From: an uncultured Lachnospiraceae bacterium
GTDB lineage: Bacteria > Bacillota > Clostridia > Lachnospirales > Lachnospiraceae
Direction of reading: 5' to 3'
NCBI GenBank assembly: GCA_910577115.1
Contig: CAJTMC010000037.1
Span: 1 to 40,839, forward strand
Length of the DNA stretch: 40,839 nucleotides
The number at the start of each line of letters is the position of its first letter. Position 1 is the stretch's first letter. Below the pieces are notes generated by a model. The model worked only from the letters and a program-made list of their open reading frames with translations. It did no database searches and had not been told where the DNA came from. Positions 6,972 through 15,800 of this stretch are shown in pieces. Both the position numbers and the translations under genes were made by a program.

Positions 6972-7673
6972 ATGGAGCAGATTTTAACACCACTAAATCA
7001 CAGAGAAATTGAATACAATGCAAGGAGGCTGTCGGGGGATAATATTCCCGACAGCTTCCTATATCAAGGCGAGGCGGCGAAAATGCTGTTTGACTGGATT
7101 AGTCAAACAGGCAGTAAGGTATTTGACGATGACCTTATAATGGATTACGGCACAGACTGTCTGCGGCTTTATCTGCTGTTTGAAAATACGCCAAAGGAGA
7201 ACGACGCGCCGTTTTACGAAAGCTGGAATGAGGGGGCGCTTGAGGGAATGTACAAATTTCTTGGCAGATACAGGCGCATGATTCTCGCGGCGTCGGCGTG
7301 GAACAGACAGGGCAATTACAGCGCAGTGACAAGAGAAAGCCTTGATACGATGCATTGCGCATTGGAGCGGGCAAGGCAGAAAATTGAGAAATGCATCAGG
7401 CGTGGCAATACAATGCCAAACCGTCACAATATTGTTTCCGCGCTTATGGAGTTATTGAATGTGCTGCAAGAGGAGCTGAAAATCGGAGAGCTTGTGAACA
7501 AAGTCAGAAAACATGCTATAGATGCGGCAGTGCGGAAAAAGGAACACGATAACGAAACAAATGTTTGCGCGGGCGGTAATGAGGCAGTCACGCAGATATG
7601 CAGGGATTTTGTGATCTTAATGGCTCCGATTGCGTGTGATTTGTCAAAGCTGTTGTGGATAGAGATTGGATGA
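6972..7673 (+). CDS. Truncated LeuS paralogue: class I tRNA-synthetase anticodon-binding-like protein without catalytic core
   Basis: This 233-residue protein aligns by eye with the last third of the adjacent LeuS. GEAAKMLFDWISQTGSKVFDDDLIMDYGTDCLRLY matches the LeuS stretch from GEKMSKSRGN through DDIVNEFGADTLRTY in order. HNIVSALMELLNVL then matches FNTAIAAMMALVNDF, and FVILMAPIACDLSKLLW matches LNPVAPHMTEELW (these are quoted as separate blocks). KMSKS has become KMLFD, and the HIGH half, editing domain and C-terminal tRNA-binding domain are absent, so it cannot aminoacylate. It sits eight bases after leuS and is probably co-transcribed. The frame is intact with no stop, so it is likely a retained protein rather than a fresh pseudogene. 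It could bind tRNA or LeuS. The ribosome site (AGGAAC) is weak, and a strong hairpin lies at codons 17-30. Confidence 0.75.
   Translation: MEQILTPLNHREIEYNARRLSGDNIPDSFLYQGEAAKMLFDWISQTGSKVFDDDLIMDYGTDCLRLYLLFENTPKENDAPFYESWNEGALEGMYKFLGRYRRMILAASAWNRQGNYSAVTRESLDTMHCALERARQKIEKCIRRGNTMPNRHNIVSALMELLNVLQEELKIGELVNKVRKHAIDAAVRKKEHDNETNVCAGGNEAVTQICRDFVILMAPIACDLSKLLWIEIG
7023..7060 (+). repeat. 14-bp hairpin inside the start of the LeuS-like gene
   Basis: AGGAGGCTGTCGGG (7023-7036) pairs with CCCGACAGCTTCCT (7047-7060), with one G-U pair and a 10-base loop. The stem would bury an AAGGAGG sequence. No T-run follows, so it is not a standard terminator. It may control readthrough or translation between leuS and its paralogue. 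Confidence 0.6.
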
Positions 7674-7709
7674 ATTAACATAAATTTTATGAAAAACACA
7701 AAAAATGGG

Positions 7710-7737
7710 AAAATTGTATATACAATTTTCTTTTTTT
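7710..7737 (+). terminator. AT-rich palindrome followed by a T-run, possible weak terminator
   Basis: A 20-base perfect palindrome AAAATTGTATATACAATTTT at 7710-7729 is followed by CTTTTTTT. It lies between the LeuS-like gene and the first sortase. The stem has little GC, so it could also be an operator for the following promoter. Confidence 0.4.
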
Positions 7738-7750
7738 GTGTTATATTAAA

Positions 7751-7772
7751 TATAATTATAAGGTTACATAAA
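7751..7772 (+). promoter_or_regulatory. Probable -10 box and TTACATAAA element before the first sortase
   Basis: TATAAT at 7751-7756 is a good -10 box, although no convincing -35 sits 16-18 bases upstream. TTACATAAA at 7764-7772 matches the TTTACATAA element found before the other two surface-protein units. Confidence 0.35.
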
Positions 7773-7789
7773 AAGTATAAGGTGTATTT

Positions 7790-8893
7790 ATGGAAAATGA
7801 TCGTGAATATGGCACAGGTTATGACCCTGAGGTATTAGAACATGACTTACAGCTGATGAGTCAGCTGATGCATGGAAAAAAAAAGCTTACTGTACAGCTT
7901 GCACAGGAAATTTACTATAAAATACAGTCAAAAAACATTATCTTTCAAAGCGATAAGGGCAAGGCCTTTTTGGAACAGGTATTGCACAATATGACCGAAG
8001 CGCAGAGAAAACAGATTGAGGATAAGATTCTTGCAAAAAAAAGAAGAAAACGAAACGCCAAAAAACTGTTGAGTATTAACAGAAAAATTGCAATAACAGT
8101 ATCGGTGACAGTTCTTTTGCTTTGCATTGTGTTTTTGAATTGGAATTTGCTTTTGGATATGCGAACCAATTATCAGACAAAAAAGCTGCGTGAAAAAATC
8201 AGTGTAGCTGCCGATTTGGATACTGCACTGACGTCTGATACCGACAGGAATGTTCCTCGGGAAGAGAATAAACCGCCGTCGGAAGAGGAAACGGACAAGC
8301 AGGACGAACCTGTTATTTTAGACAAGTTTATGGCATTACATGATGAAAACAGCGATTTTTCGGGCTGGCTTTCCATAGAGGGAACAAAAATCAATTATCC
8401 GGTAATGTCAAGAGAAGGCGACAATGATTATTATTTGAACAAAAATTTTACCGGACAGGAGGACAAAAACGGACTTTTAATTCTTGACTATCGCAGCAAC
8501 GTGCTTGAGCGTGGGCAAAACATTATTATATACGGACATAATATGCGGACCGGTGTCATGTTTGGCACGCTGAAAAATTATAAGGACAAGGATTTTTGCA
8601 TGACCCATCAGACCATACGGTTTGACAGCCTTTATGAGGAAGGAACCTATCAGGTCGTAGCGGCGATGCTTTCCGCAGTGGCTTATGAGGACGAAGACGT
8701 ATTCCGCTATTATGATGCGATTGATATCAGTACAAAGGAACGTTTTGATGAGTTTTGGCAAAATATAGAATCCAATGCACTTTACACTACAGACGAACAT
8801 CTTGAATACGGTGATTCGTGCCTGATTTTATCTACTTGTGATTATTATACCGAAGATGGAAGATTTGTGGTGATAGCAAAGAAAACAGATTAG
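7790..8893 (+). CDS. srtB: Class B sortase with extended cytoplasmic N-terminus
   Basis: The product has 367 residues. Residues 1-98 are hydrophilic and very basic at 83-99 (AKKRRKRNAKK), followed by one membrane helix at about 99-121 and an extracellular sortase domain at about 180-367. Catalytic residues are His250 (YGHNM), Cys350 (LSTCDYY) and Arg358 (DGRFVV). The TLSTC-type signature with the Y-G-H block and the long insert before Cys places it in class B, which cleaves sorting motifs and links proteins to peptidoglycan. Typical SrtB proteins lack the ~100-residue cytoplasmic part. The next gene, 13 bases downstream, encodes a surface protein with a TPKTG sorting signal and is the likely substrate. 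It is paralogous to the sortase at 19172. Confidence 0.92.
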   Translation: MENDREYGTGYDPEVLEHDLQLMSQLMHGKKKLTVQLAQEIYYKIQSKNIIFQSDKGKAFLEQVLHNMTEAQRKQIEDKILAKKRRKRNAKKLLSINRKIAITVSVTVLLLCIVFLNWNLLLDMRTNYQTKKLREKISVAADLDTALTSDTDRNVPREENKPPSEEETDKQDEPVILDKFMALHDENSDFSGWLSIEGTKINYPVMSREGDNDYYLNKNFTGQEDKNGLLILDYRSNVLERGQNIIIYGHNMRTGVMFGTLKNYKDKDFCMTHQTIRFDSLYEEGTYQVVAAMLSAVAYEDEDVFRYYDAIDISTKERFDEFWQNIESNALYTTDEHLEYGDSCLILSTCDYYTEDGRFVVIAKKTD

Positions 8894-8906
8894 GGGGAGG
8901 AAAAAA

Positions 8907-11417
8907 ATGTATCACAGATTAAAAAATCTTTTAGGAGCAAGTCTCATGATTTTGGCAGTGGTCTTGTCACAGATACCGATGCCGGAGGCACAGGCGGAGG
9001 AGACAAGTACAGTCACTTTCAGCATGAATGGAGGGGAATTTAACGGGGAGTATAACGGCTATAATTTTAAAGGGCAGACTCCTGTTTTGGTTCTTGATAA
9101 CAATAAAGCAATCGAGAACTATCCGGATGACCAATATGCTTCCTATGCAGGCTATGAAACGGAAAAGGGAAAGTGGTATACAGATAAGGCTTGTCTGGAA
9201 GAATTTGACACAAAAAGCAGAATTTCGGAAAGCGTTACGATTTATAAGAAGTGGTACAGTACGGAAGACGGCTTTTGTTTAAATCCTGACAAGACGGTGT
9301 TGTATGGGTACAGCGGTGATCAAAAGCTTGTTCAGATACCGGATTCGGTGAAAACAATCGCACCGAATGCTTTCGAAAGCATTGCGAATGTAAGAGGCAT
9401 TGTAATGCCGAAAGAGATTGAGACGGTTTATGACAATGCTTTTAGCGGCGCATCGCGGGAAAATAGCATTATATATATCTATGACAATGATTCGTCCCAG
9501 TCAAAACAGATGGCGCAAAAACTTGCCGAAAGCTATGAGCAGTTTGTTTATAGCTCTTATCTTGATATTGATAAGGTGGAAGAAATTGCGGGAATTGATT
9601 ATGATGGGATAAACAATCCGGCAGAAAAGGAATCAGAGAGCACGACAGAAAATGACAATCAGGCAGATACGGGCGATGAAACAAAGACAGAGGAATCGTC
9701 TGGAGAACAAAAAGAGACGGAAACGGAGACAGAGACAGAGACAAAAACCGAGGAAGCAAGAGAGTATGTGGTCATATTTGATACGGGAATTTCCGGTGTT
9801 ACCGGCGAAAAGCGCAGTGTCCCTGCACACAGTACCGTTTCGGAGCTGGTATCCATATCAGGAGAGCAGCCTAAAATATTGACAAAAGGAAGCTACACAG
9901 TGGCGTCTGATGACGGAAAACAGGAGATTACTTATACATTTGACGGGTGGTACAAGGATTCAGGCTGTACGAAGGAATGGGATTTTGCAAGTGATACAAT
10001 AGAGAGCGACACGACAATTTACGCCAAGTGGGATCGGAAGATGAAACCGTACTTTTATGTAACCTTTGTGGCAGAGGGGGCAAGCAATGTGCCTGATAAG
10101 GTAAAACTTTATGAGGACGAGCCGCTGAACGAGCCGTCAAAAAAGCCTTCCATAAAGGACAGAACTTTTAAGGGCTGGTATACGGACGAGGAGGATTCCG
10201 AGACAAAGTTTGTGACATGGGGAAAACCGCTGTCCGGAAATCTGACGCTCTACGCGCAGTGGGAAACAAAGGGATATACTGTGACATTTAATATGAACGG
10301 CGGAAAATACAGTGGTACTTATGACGGAAAAGAATATAATGGTGTAACAAGCGTCAGGAAAAAGATAGAAAAGGGAAACGGTATCGCCAAGAACGCTTAT
10401 CCGGAATATAATGATGATGCTGTTTTTAAATATAGCGGTTATAATACGGATTCAAACTGGTATACAGATAAAAACTGTCTTTCAATATATGGTAAGACAA
10501 ATTCCAACGGAAGACCTAAAGAGGTTAAGAAAGATATTACCCTTTATAAAAAGTGGTATGCTACGACGTCAGGATTTACAATGAACGCAAAAAAGACAGT
10601 ACTTTACAAGTACAATGGCGGTGCAGGCAATGTGAAAATACCGGAGACCGTAACAGTGATTGGAGAAGATGCATTTACAAACATCAGTTCAATCAAAAGC
10701 GTGGCGCTTCCTGATGTGCTTACAGATGTGGATGAAGATGCGTTCAGCGGATTTGAAAGGGCATCAAAAGACGTGACAATCACCGCAAAGTCAGACAGTG
10801 CGATTGCAATTGCAAAGGAGCTTGCATCAAAATATAAACATCTTGTCTATGAGAAAGATTCGGATTCTTCAAATCAGGACAAGACAAAGAGTGATTCAGT
10901 GAGTGTAGTCAATGCGAATGATTCGGGTGCAATAGCACTTGGCGCAGTAATCGGAGGAAATACAGGTACAGCAAAAGCCGTACAGGGAACAGGCAGTGCA
11001 ACTACCAATACAACTTCTGCAGGCAGTACGGGTGTGACATTGGGTGCATCGGGAGCGCCTGCATCGGGAATTGGCGCCAATTCTGTCACAGTAGGCGGGA
11101 CAAATCCGACTGCGCCTGCAGCATCGCAAGTTCCGACAGCATCTGATGCGATTGCAGCATCTGGCGCGGCAGCAGCGCAAAAATCTGCGGCAGGTGGGGG
11201 CAGCAGCGCTTCTACGGTATCAAAAACAAAGACGACATCAAAAACGAATGCTGCTGCGGCAAGCGCTCCGTCAGGTGCGCAGCATGTCAAGGATTCCACG
11301 CCTAAGACCGGTGATCCGATACAGTACCGTATGCTCTTTGTATGTGTTCTGTTTTCGGCAGGAGTTCTGATTGTGCTTACCGGAAATGGAAAGCGGAGGA
11401 AAGTTTCTCCATCTTAG
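8907..11417 (+). CDS. Cell-wall-anchored repeat protein (LRR_5 and InlB-type B repeats), probable substrate of the adjacent sortase
   Basis: This is an 836-residue surface protein. It has a signal peptide at 1-30 (cut after AQA). A ~190-residue module at 34-217 is repeated at 456-650. Each copy has a TVTFxMNGG strand, a KWYTDK segment and a single LRR_5-like IPDSVKTIAPNAF or IPETVTVIGEDAF unit. Between them are an ETETET linker (about 269-285) and two Listeria-type B repeats ending in TTIYAKW and LTLYAQW (288-376, 381-453). An Ala/Ser/Thr/Gly-rich stalk covers 650-795. The C-terminus is a sorting signal: TPKTGDP at 798, a hydrophobic helix at about 807-826 and the tail GKRRKV. The ribosome site is GGGGGAGG. 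Likely role: adhesion or host contact. Its 3' end overlaps a convergent gene by 41 bases. Confidence 0.85.
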   Translation: MYHRLKNLLGASLMILAVVLSQIPMPEAQAEETSTVTFSMNGGEFNGEYNGYNFKGQTPVLVLDNNKAIENYPDDQYASYAGYETEKGKWYTDKACLEEFDTKSRISESVTIYKKWYSTEDGFCLNPDKTVLYGYSGDQKLVQIPDSVKTIAPNAFESIANVRGIVMPKEIETVYDNAFSGASRENSIIYIYDNDSSQSKQMAQKLAESYEQFVYSSYLDIDKVEEIAGIDYDGINNPAEKESESTTENDNQADTGDETKTEESSGEQKETETETETETKTEEAREYVVIFDTGISGVTGEKRSVPAHSTVSELVSISGEQPKILTKGSYTVASDDGKQEITYTFDGWYKDSGCTKEWDFASDTIESDTTIYAKWDRKMKPYFYVTFVAEGASNVPDKVKLYEDEPLNEPSKKPSIKDRTFKGWYTDEEDSETKFVTWGKPLSGNLTLYAQWETKGYTVTFNMNGGKYSGTYDGKEYNGVTSVRKKIEKGNGIAKNAYPEYNDDAVFKYSGYNTDSNWYTDKNCLSIYGKTNSNGRPKEVKKDITLYKKWYATTSGFTMNAKKTVLYKYNGGAGNVKIPETVTVIGEDAFTNISSIKSVALPDVLTDVDEDAFSGFERASKDVTITAKSDSAIAIAKELASKYKHLVYEKDSDSSNQDKTKSDSVSVVNANDSGAIALGAVIGGNTGTAKAVQGTGSATTNTTSAGSTGVTLGASGAPASGIGANSVTVGGTNPTAPAASQVPTASDAIAASGAAAAQKSAAGGGSSASTVSKTKTTSKTNAAAASAPSGAQHVKDSTPKTGDPIQYRMLFVCVLFSAGVLIVLTGNGKRRKVSPS

Positions 11418-11661
11418 AGATATCTTCCTTGCTGGAATATTTTTGCAGCACAGAATAAATAAGTGCAACTTCATCTTTATCAAAAGAAATGTTGTTTTCT
11501 TTGCTTAGCTTTGAGAGCGAAAGCAGAAAGGGCAGCATTTCTTTTTGATTTGTCATGTCAATCGAAGCGCTTTGTACAAAGAGCTTTTCAAGAAACGAGA
11601 GTTTTGCTTTGTCAATTCCTGCAAGCGCAGGATCTTTCATCCATTCTTTGTTTGCGTCCAT
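11377..11661 (-). CDS. Hypothetical protein, 94 aa, second gene of a minus-strand pair
   Basis: The soluble, helical 94-residue product (MDANKEWMKDPALAG at the start) has no recognised domain. It starts six bases after the stop of the upstream minus-strand gene. Its ribosome site GGAGG is embedded in that gene's last codons (..TGG AGG TTAA), which indicates translational coupling. Its 3' end overlaps the convergent surface-protein gene by 41 bases, with both stop codons inside the other gene. The central part (KAKLSFLEKLFVQSASIDMTNQ) looks amphipathic, so it may interact with its partner gene's product. Confidence 0.7.
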   Translation of the reverse strand: MDANKEWMKDPALAGIDKAKLSFLEKLFVQSASIDMTNQKEMLPFLLSLSKLSKENNISFDKDEVALIYSVLQKYSSKEDISKMEKLSSAFHFR

Positions 11662-11667
11662 ATAAGA

Positions 11668-12144
11668 TTAACCTCCAGTTTGATTTAACATCTGCATAAT
11701 TTCATTGAGATCAAGCCCGCCAAAACCGGCATTGCCGCCTGTGTCGGCATCGGGATTTAAGCTTTGCAGCATTTCAAGCATTTGCTGCATTTCCCGCATA
11801 TTTTTCATTGTGCGCATTGCAGATAAGAGTTGTGAGAACTCTTTTTCCTCGCTTGGGGCGAGATAGCGGTGTACGGCATTATAAATTTGTTCTATGTTAT
11901 CTTCCATTTCCTTGCCATCTTTTTCGCTTTTTCCTTTGCTGCACGCATGAATGTCAGCGTCTTCCATCGGTTTGCTTCCCTTTTTGATTAACGTCAGCGT
12001 ATATTGAAGCTCCATATATTTGATGAGGGCAGGAAGCATACCGGTATGCTCCCCCTCTATAAAAGGGATTAGCGACTTTAGGATTTGAATATGATTGGTG
12101 GTATAAAAATGGTCAAATGCCAGCACATAATCATTGTCCTCCAT
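11668..12144 (-). CDS. Hypothetical protein, 158 aa, first gene of a minus-strand pair
   Basis: The 158-residue product is intracellular by sequence, with no signal or membrane segment. It is helix-rich, with a Met/Gln-rich coiled-coil-like part (MRTMKNMREMQQMLEMLQSL, about 110-130) and a Gly/Asn/Asp-rich tail followed by LNEIMQMLNQTGG. The start MEDNDYVLAFDHFYTTNHIQ is preceded by GGAGG at a longish spacing of 11 bases. I know of no function. Together with the 94-aa gene it forms a two-gene operon facing the surface-protein genes. The upstream neighbour on the same strand is separated by a strong terminator, so the pair probably has its own promoter in 12145-12250. Confidence 0.75.
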   Translation of the reverse strand: MEDNDYVLAFDHFYTTNHIQILKSLIPFIEGEHTGMLPALIKYMELQYTLTLIKKGSKPMEDADIHACSKGKSEKDGKEMEDNIEQIYNAVHRYLAPSEEKEFSQLLSAMRTMKNMREMQQMLEMLQSLNPDADTGGNAGFGGLDLNEIMQMLNQTGG

Positions 12145-12250
12145 AATGTTTCAAACCTCCAATCTGATTGACGCGGCAGCAGTGAAAATAAGCGCTGCAT
12201 GGATATTCAGTACAATATATGATGATAAAGGATTCCATATTCCAATATCG

Positions 12251-12286
12251 TAAAAAGAGGGCCCGTATATACAGACCGAGCCCTCT
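12251..12286 (-). terminator. Rho-independent terminator of the Cys-rich gene
   Basis: On the minus strand AGAGGGC (complement of 12280-12286) pairs with GCCCTCT (complement of 12256-12262), followed by TTTTTA. It begins 20 bases past the stop codon at 12306. Confidence 0.85.
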
Positions 12287-12305
12287 GCGGACAAAAGCGG
12301 TGCTT

Positions 12306-12584
12306 TTAGCAGCAGCCGTTAAAGCCGCCACAGCAAGAAAGGAGAATTAAGATCCAAATCCAGTTTCCGCAGCCGTTATTGCCGCATCCACAGCTGTTGT
12401 CATTGCCGCATCCACAGCCGTTGTTTCCGAAGAAAGACATGCCGTTTGATCCGCCACAGCAGCTAAGAAGGATTAAAATCCAAATCCAGCTTCCACAGCC
12501 GTTGTTGTTGTTACAGCCACAGCCACACTCCGAATAATTTGTTGTCTGGTTGCAGCCGCAGTTGCTTGCTGATAATTCACTCAT
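12306..12584 (-). CDS. Duplicated Cys/Gly/Asn-rich hydrophobic small protein, possibly spore-associated
   Basis: The 92-residue product consists of two near-identical halves. NNGCGSWIWILILLSCCGG (about 28-46) and NNGCGNWIWILILLSCCGG (about 69-87) are each preceded by a Cys-Gly-Asn-rich stretch (CGCGNDNSCGCG and similar). About one residue in five is Cys. Each half pairs a short hydrophobic segment with cysteine clusters, a composition seen in small spore-coat-like proteins of Firmicutes; that family link is by style only. The start is well supported by GGAGG eight bases upstream. A CATATAGTA element upstream resembles a sigma-E/sigma-K -10 box. It ends at a strong terminator, so it is a single-gene unit. 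A metal-binding or membrane-active peptide is an alternative. Confidence 0.75.
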   Translation of the reverse strand: MSELSASNCGCNQTTNYSECGCGCNNNNGCGSWIWILILLSCCGGSNGMSFFGNNGCGCGNDNSCGCGNNGCGNWIWILILLSCCGGFNGCC

Positions 12585-12614
12585 GGTAATTACCTCCGAA
12601 GAAGTGTTTTTCTA

Positions 12615-12642
12615 TACTATATGTGCAAGGGAGAAAAGTGTT
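12615..12642 (-). promoter_or_regulatory. Candidate sporulation-type (sigma-E/K) promoter for the Cys-rich gene
   Basis: Minus strand: CATATAGTA (complement of 12615-12623) fits CATAnnnTA, the -10 consensus of sigma-K and, largely, sigma-E. An AAC/AC lies 16 bases upstream (complement of 12640-12642). No sigma-A-like pair is better placed. The motif is short, so chance is possible. Confidence 0.4.
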
Positions 12643-12794
12643 ACACCAAAAGGAGCATTTTATATAAAATGAAGAGGTTTACATAATGCATCAAGATGAA
12701 AATATACTGTACTTTAGGCATTTACATAAAGATTTTACATAGAAGAAATTAAAAAAATAATGCTATGAATTTCATTTTTTCACTTGATATGCAA
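12624..12794. other. Intergenic region with three TTTACATA elements
   Basis: No gene is seen between the divergent units. TTTACATAA occurs at 12678-12686 and 12721-12729, and TTTACATAG at 12734-12742. All lie upstream of the promoter at 12795 and in the same orientation. Confidence 0.5.
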
Positions 12795-12823
12795 TTGAAT
12801 GTAGCCGAAAAATATTATATAAT
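12795..12823 (+). promoter_or_regulatory. Promoter of the giant Ig-like protein gene
   Basis: TTGAAT at 12795-12800, a 17-base spacer and a perfect TATAAT at 12818-12823, 67 bases before the ATG. Confidence 0.8.
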
Positions 12824-12890
12824 GATAGATAATATACAGTATATAGATATTAAAGACTGATAATAGAGTAAAATAAAGGAGGATTTATTC

Positions 12891-15800
12891 ATGAAAGCAC
12901 CCAAATTACGCAAGAAGCTGCTGGCAGGAATTTTGTGCGCAAGTATGCTGCTTCAAACCGTACCGATGAATGTGAATGCAGATGAAGGTGACAAAACCGT
13001 TCAGGCAACGGAAAGCATTGAAGTACAGACGGACGAAGAAGCGGAAGAAAAAGAAACAAAAAGTGAGCGGGAAAATATACCGGAGGAAACGGAAAAATCA
13101 ACGAATTCGGATACTCAGTTTCCGATAGAAAGTGAAACGGAAGAAGACGAAACGCAGACGCAGTCCGCTGCGGAACCGGAAACGGAGACCTTATCTGAAA
13201 CGGAGACCTTATCCGAAACGCAGCCGGAAACGACTGTGCAGACAGAAACGTCTGATATTGCTTTGACTGAAACAGAGACGCCGGAGGAAACAGGCAGTGA
13301 AGATGCGACAGAGCTTCAAACAGAAGAAGAAACGGTACTGGCAGATGACGATGATAAGGACATTACTGATTATACGACGCTTGTTATGGCAACGGAGAAT
13401 GCATATTATTATTATGGTAACACGTTGTATATTATTGCAAAACTGAGCAACTGTGACATATCGAAAGCGGATCTTACGTTTTACATTGACGGTAAAGCTT
13501 GCGGAGAGGACGCAGAAGAACCGTTTGGCAAGATTTATAAAGACGATTCGCAGGAAGGCTATTATGTTATCATTTTAAAGAAAGGCGATTTAAAAAATAC
13601 GCCTTCCAATTCTCATAATCTATCATTATCTTTGACAAAAGAAACCGCCGACGGCGGGATTCGCGAGCTGGTAAAAAGAGAAGCAGTTTTTACTACAATT
13701 GAGCAGGAAATCTTCCTTGAGAAAACACCGTATTATATGGGGGTATCGGACGACAGTGTTGAAGTAACGATTTTTGATACGGCAGATGACATCGCTCAGA
13801 TTGCACTTTCCAACAACGGTGAGACGGTGGCGGCTCCGACAGAAGACAGTGAACCGGTTAAGGATTCAATCAAAACCGATCCGCGTTATACAGGAATATG
13901 CAGCGAATATGAATTTCCGAAAGAAATATTAAACGGAACAAATGTTCTTTTGCATAAAAGTGTATGGACGCTGACAAATTTAAAAAATGCGATTGATTTG
14001 GGCAGCTATAATCTCAATCTTATTTTTGACAATGGGGAAACAATGGACATCAGCGGCGCTGTCTCCATAACTGCTGATGCGGTTGTCACAAACTGTACCG
14101 TAGCAGTTGATTATGATAATACAAGTCCTTATGCATACCTTTTTATACAAGGTTCGGGTTTTAATCCGTCCAGAGTTACTTACGCATTCAGGGCAGGCTC
14201 CGCGTCAGGAACAGCGCTGCGATCTACAATTGTAAGCTATAAAGAAGTTATGTCAGGCTATATTGTGAAGTTCCGGAAAACGGGAAACTGGCCGCAGGCA
14301 GGAGAAGATATTTATGTTTCCTTAAAAGGGAACAATATTTGGTTTTCAAAAAGTGAATTTACGTCTACGGTAAAGAGTGGAATATATTATGCTGCGTATA
14401 ATCCCGTTATCAAAGCAATAGAGGCGGGCGTAGCAGATGATTTGACCGGAAAAAGAATTCAGTTTAGCATTGTAAAGAGCTCAGATGATGCAAACGTGAA
14501 TCCGGCAACAACAAGTTCGTTGACTGACAGCCTGATCTATCTTACACCGAAAAATCCGTTGACGGCAGGAATGCACTATGTAAAACTTGTGGTTGATGGT
14601 GATACAGAGAATCCATATACCAGTATGGAATTTAATGTTGATGAAAAAGCCCTGAATATCAGCAGGTGGGATGCGCCAAAAGTTATTTCCAAAAATGCGG
14701 AACGTCATTATTTTTATTACTACTATGAAGAAGCAGGTATTACCAGCAGCGATTTGTCTGCAAAAATTACGGACGAAAACGGAGTTACAAGAGATGCTTC
14801 CAGTGTGTCGGCATCAGAGTGGCTTCGCGAAGACGCGGGAAAAGGAACCTGCATCAAGGTTGTGATTCCGACGCAGAAGCTTGACATCGGTAAATACAAG
14901 GTGGAAATCTTCAAAACGATAGAGGGTGTCACAAGCAGCATTGATTCGTATGACTTTGAGCTTGTCGCTTCCAAGAACAATAAATTTGTGCTTGACGAGT
15001 ATTCGATATCGTGGATCAATGATGATGCAATGCAGGTTTACATAAGAACGCCAAACTGCTCGGAAGAAGATGACTTTGACATTAAGCTGACTGAGACGAG
15101 CGGCAAAGAGGTATCGGATCTTTCGACAGTTGTTACAAACAGATACTCCGACAGTATTTATTTGGAAGTTACGGGATTGAAACGAACGAAAGCGTTCCGG
15201 GATTATTATGTGCTGCTGACACATAAAAATAAGGATTATCAAGATCTGGGATATCCTTTCAAGATGTCAAATATGACAGAGTCATATTATACGGATAAGG
15301 AGAAAGGTGAGCTCAAGACCATCGCATTTAACAGAGGTATGCCGATTAAAGTTACGGCAAATAACAGAGTGGTGGGTATTAACCTCCAGTTTATGACATT
15401 GCCGGCAACGGTCAATCTTTATGCGCCAAATGATACGGATGTGAAGGCGAGTCTGACCATTACGGCAGCGACAGAAGATGACTTCTATTATTTTACAAAA
15501 GAGTTTTTTGACAGTCTTCCCAATAAAGATACGCTTTATGACATGGTGATTTCAGACGCGGACGGCTGGGGAAGGACATATCCCGGCGTAACAATCGGGT
15601 ATAGAGAGGAAATCGTAGAAAATGATTTCAGGGTAGCGATATCGACAGATATGCTGTTTCTCGGCGTTGAGGGCGAGGATACGGCTGTGATCACAGTCAC
15701 AGGAAATACACAGAATCCAAACTTTGAAGTTGCTGACGAAAGCATTTTAACTGTTACGGCAGATGAGGAAGATCCCAATCAGGCGGTTGTCAAGGCAGCA

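Noticed and set aside
7790..8893. Heme-uptake (Isd-type) role for the class B sortase
   Set aside because: No NEAT-domain, heme oxygenase or siderophore-type transporter genes are nearby, and the linked substrate has a TPKTG motif rather than an NPQTN-like motif.
9712..9765. ETETET hexamer repeat as a phase-variation tract
   Set aside because: The unit is six bases, so slippage would keep the frame; it fits a simple acidic linker.
10874..11299. Minus-strand Ala/Val-rich frame of 141 codons
   Set aside because: It mirrors the low-complexity Ala/Ser/Thr stalk of the surface protein; no start signal.
12131..12331. Minus-strand frame of 66 codons downstream of the Cys-rich gene
   Set aside because: It contains the Rho-independent terminator at 12251-12286 and overlaps the end of the Cys-rich gene; no ribosome site.
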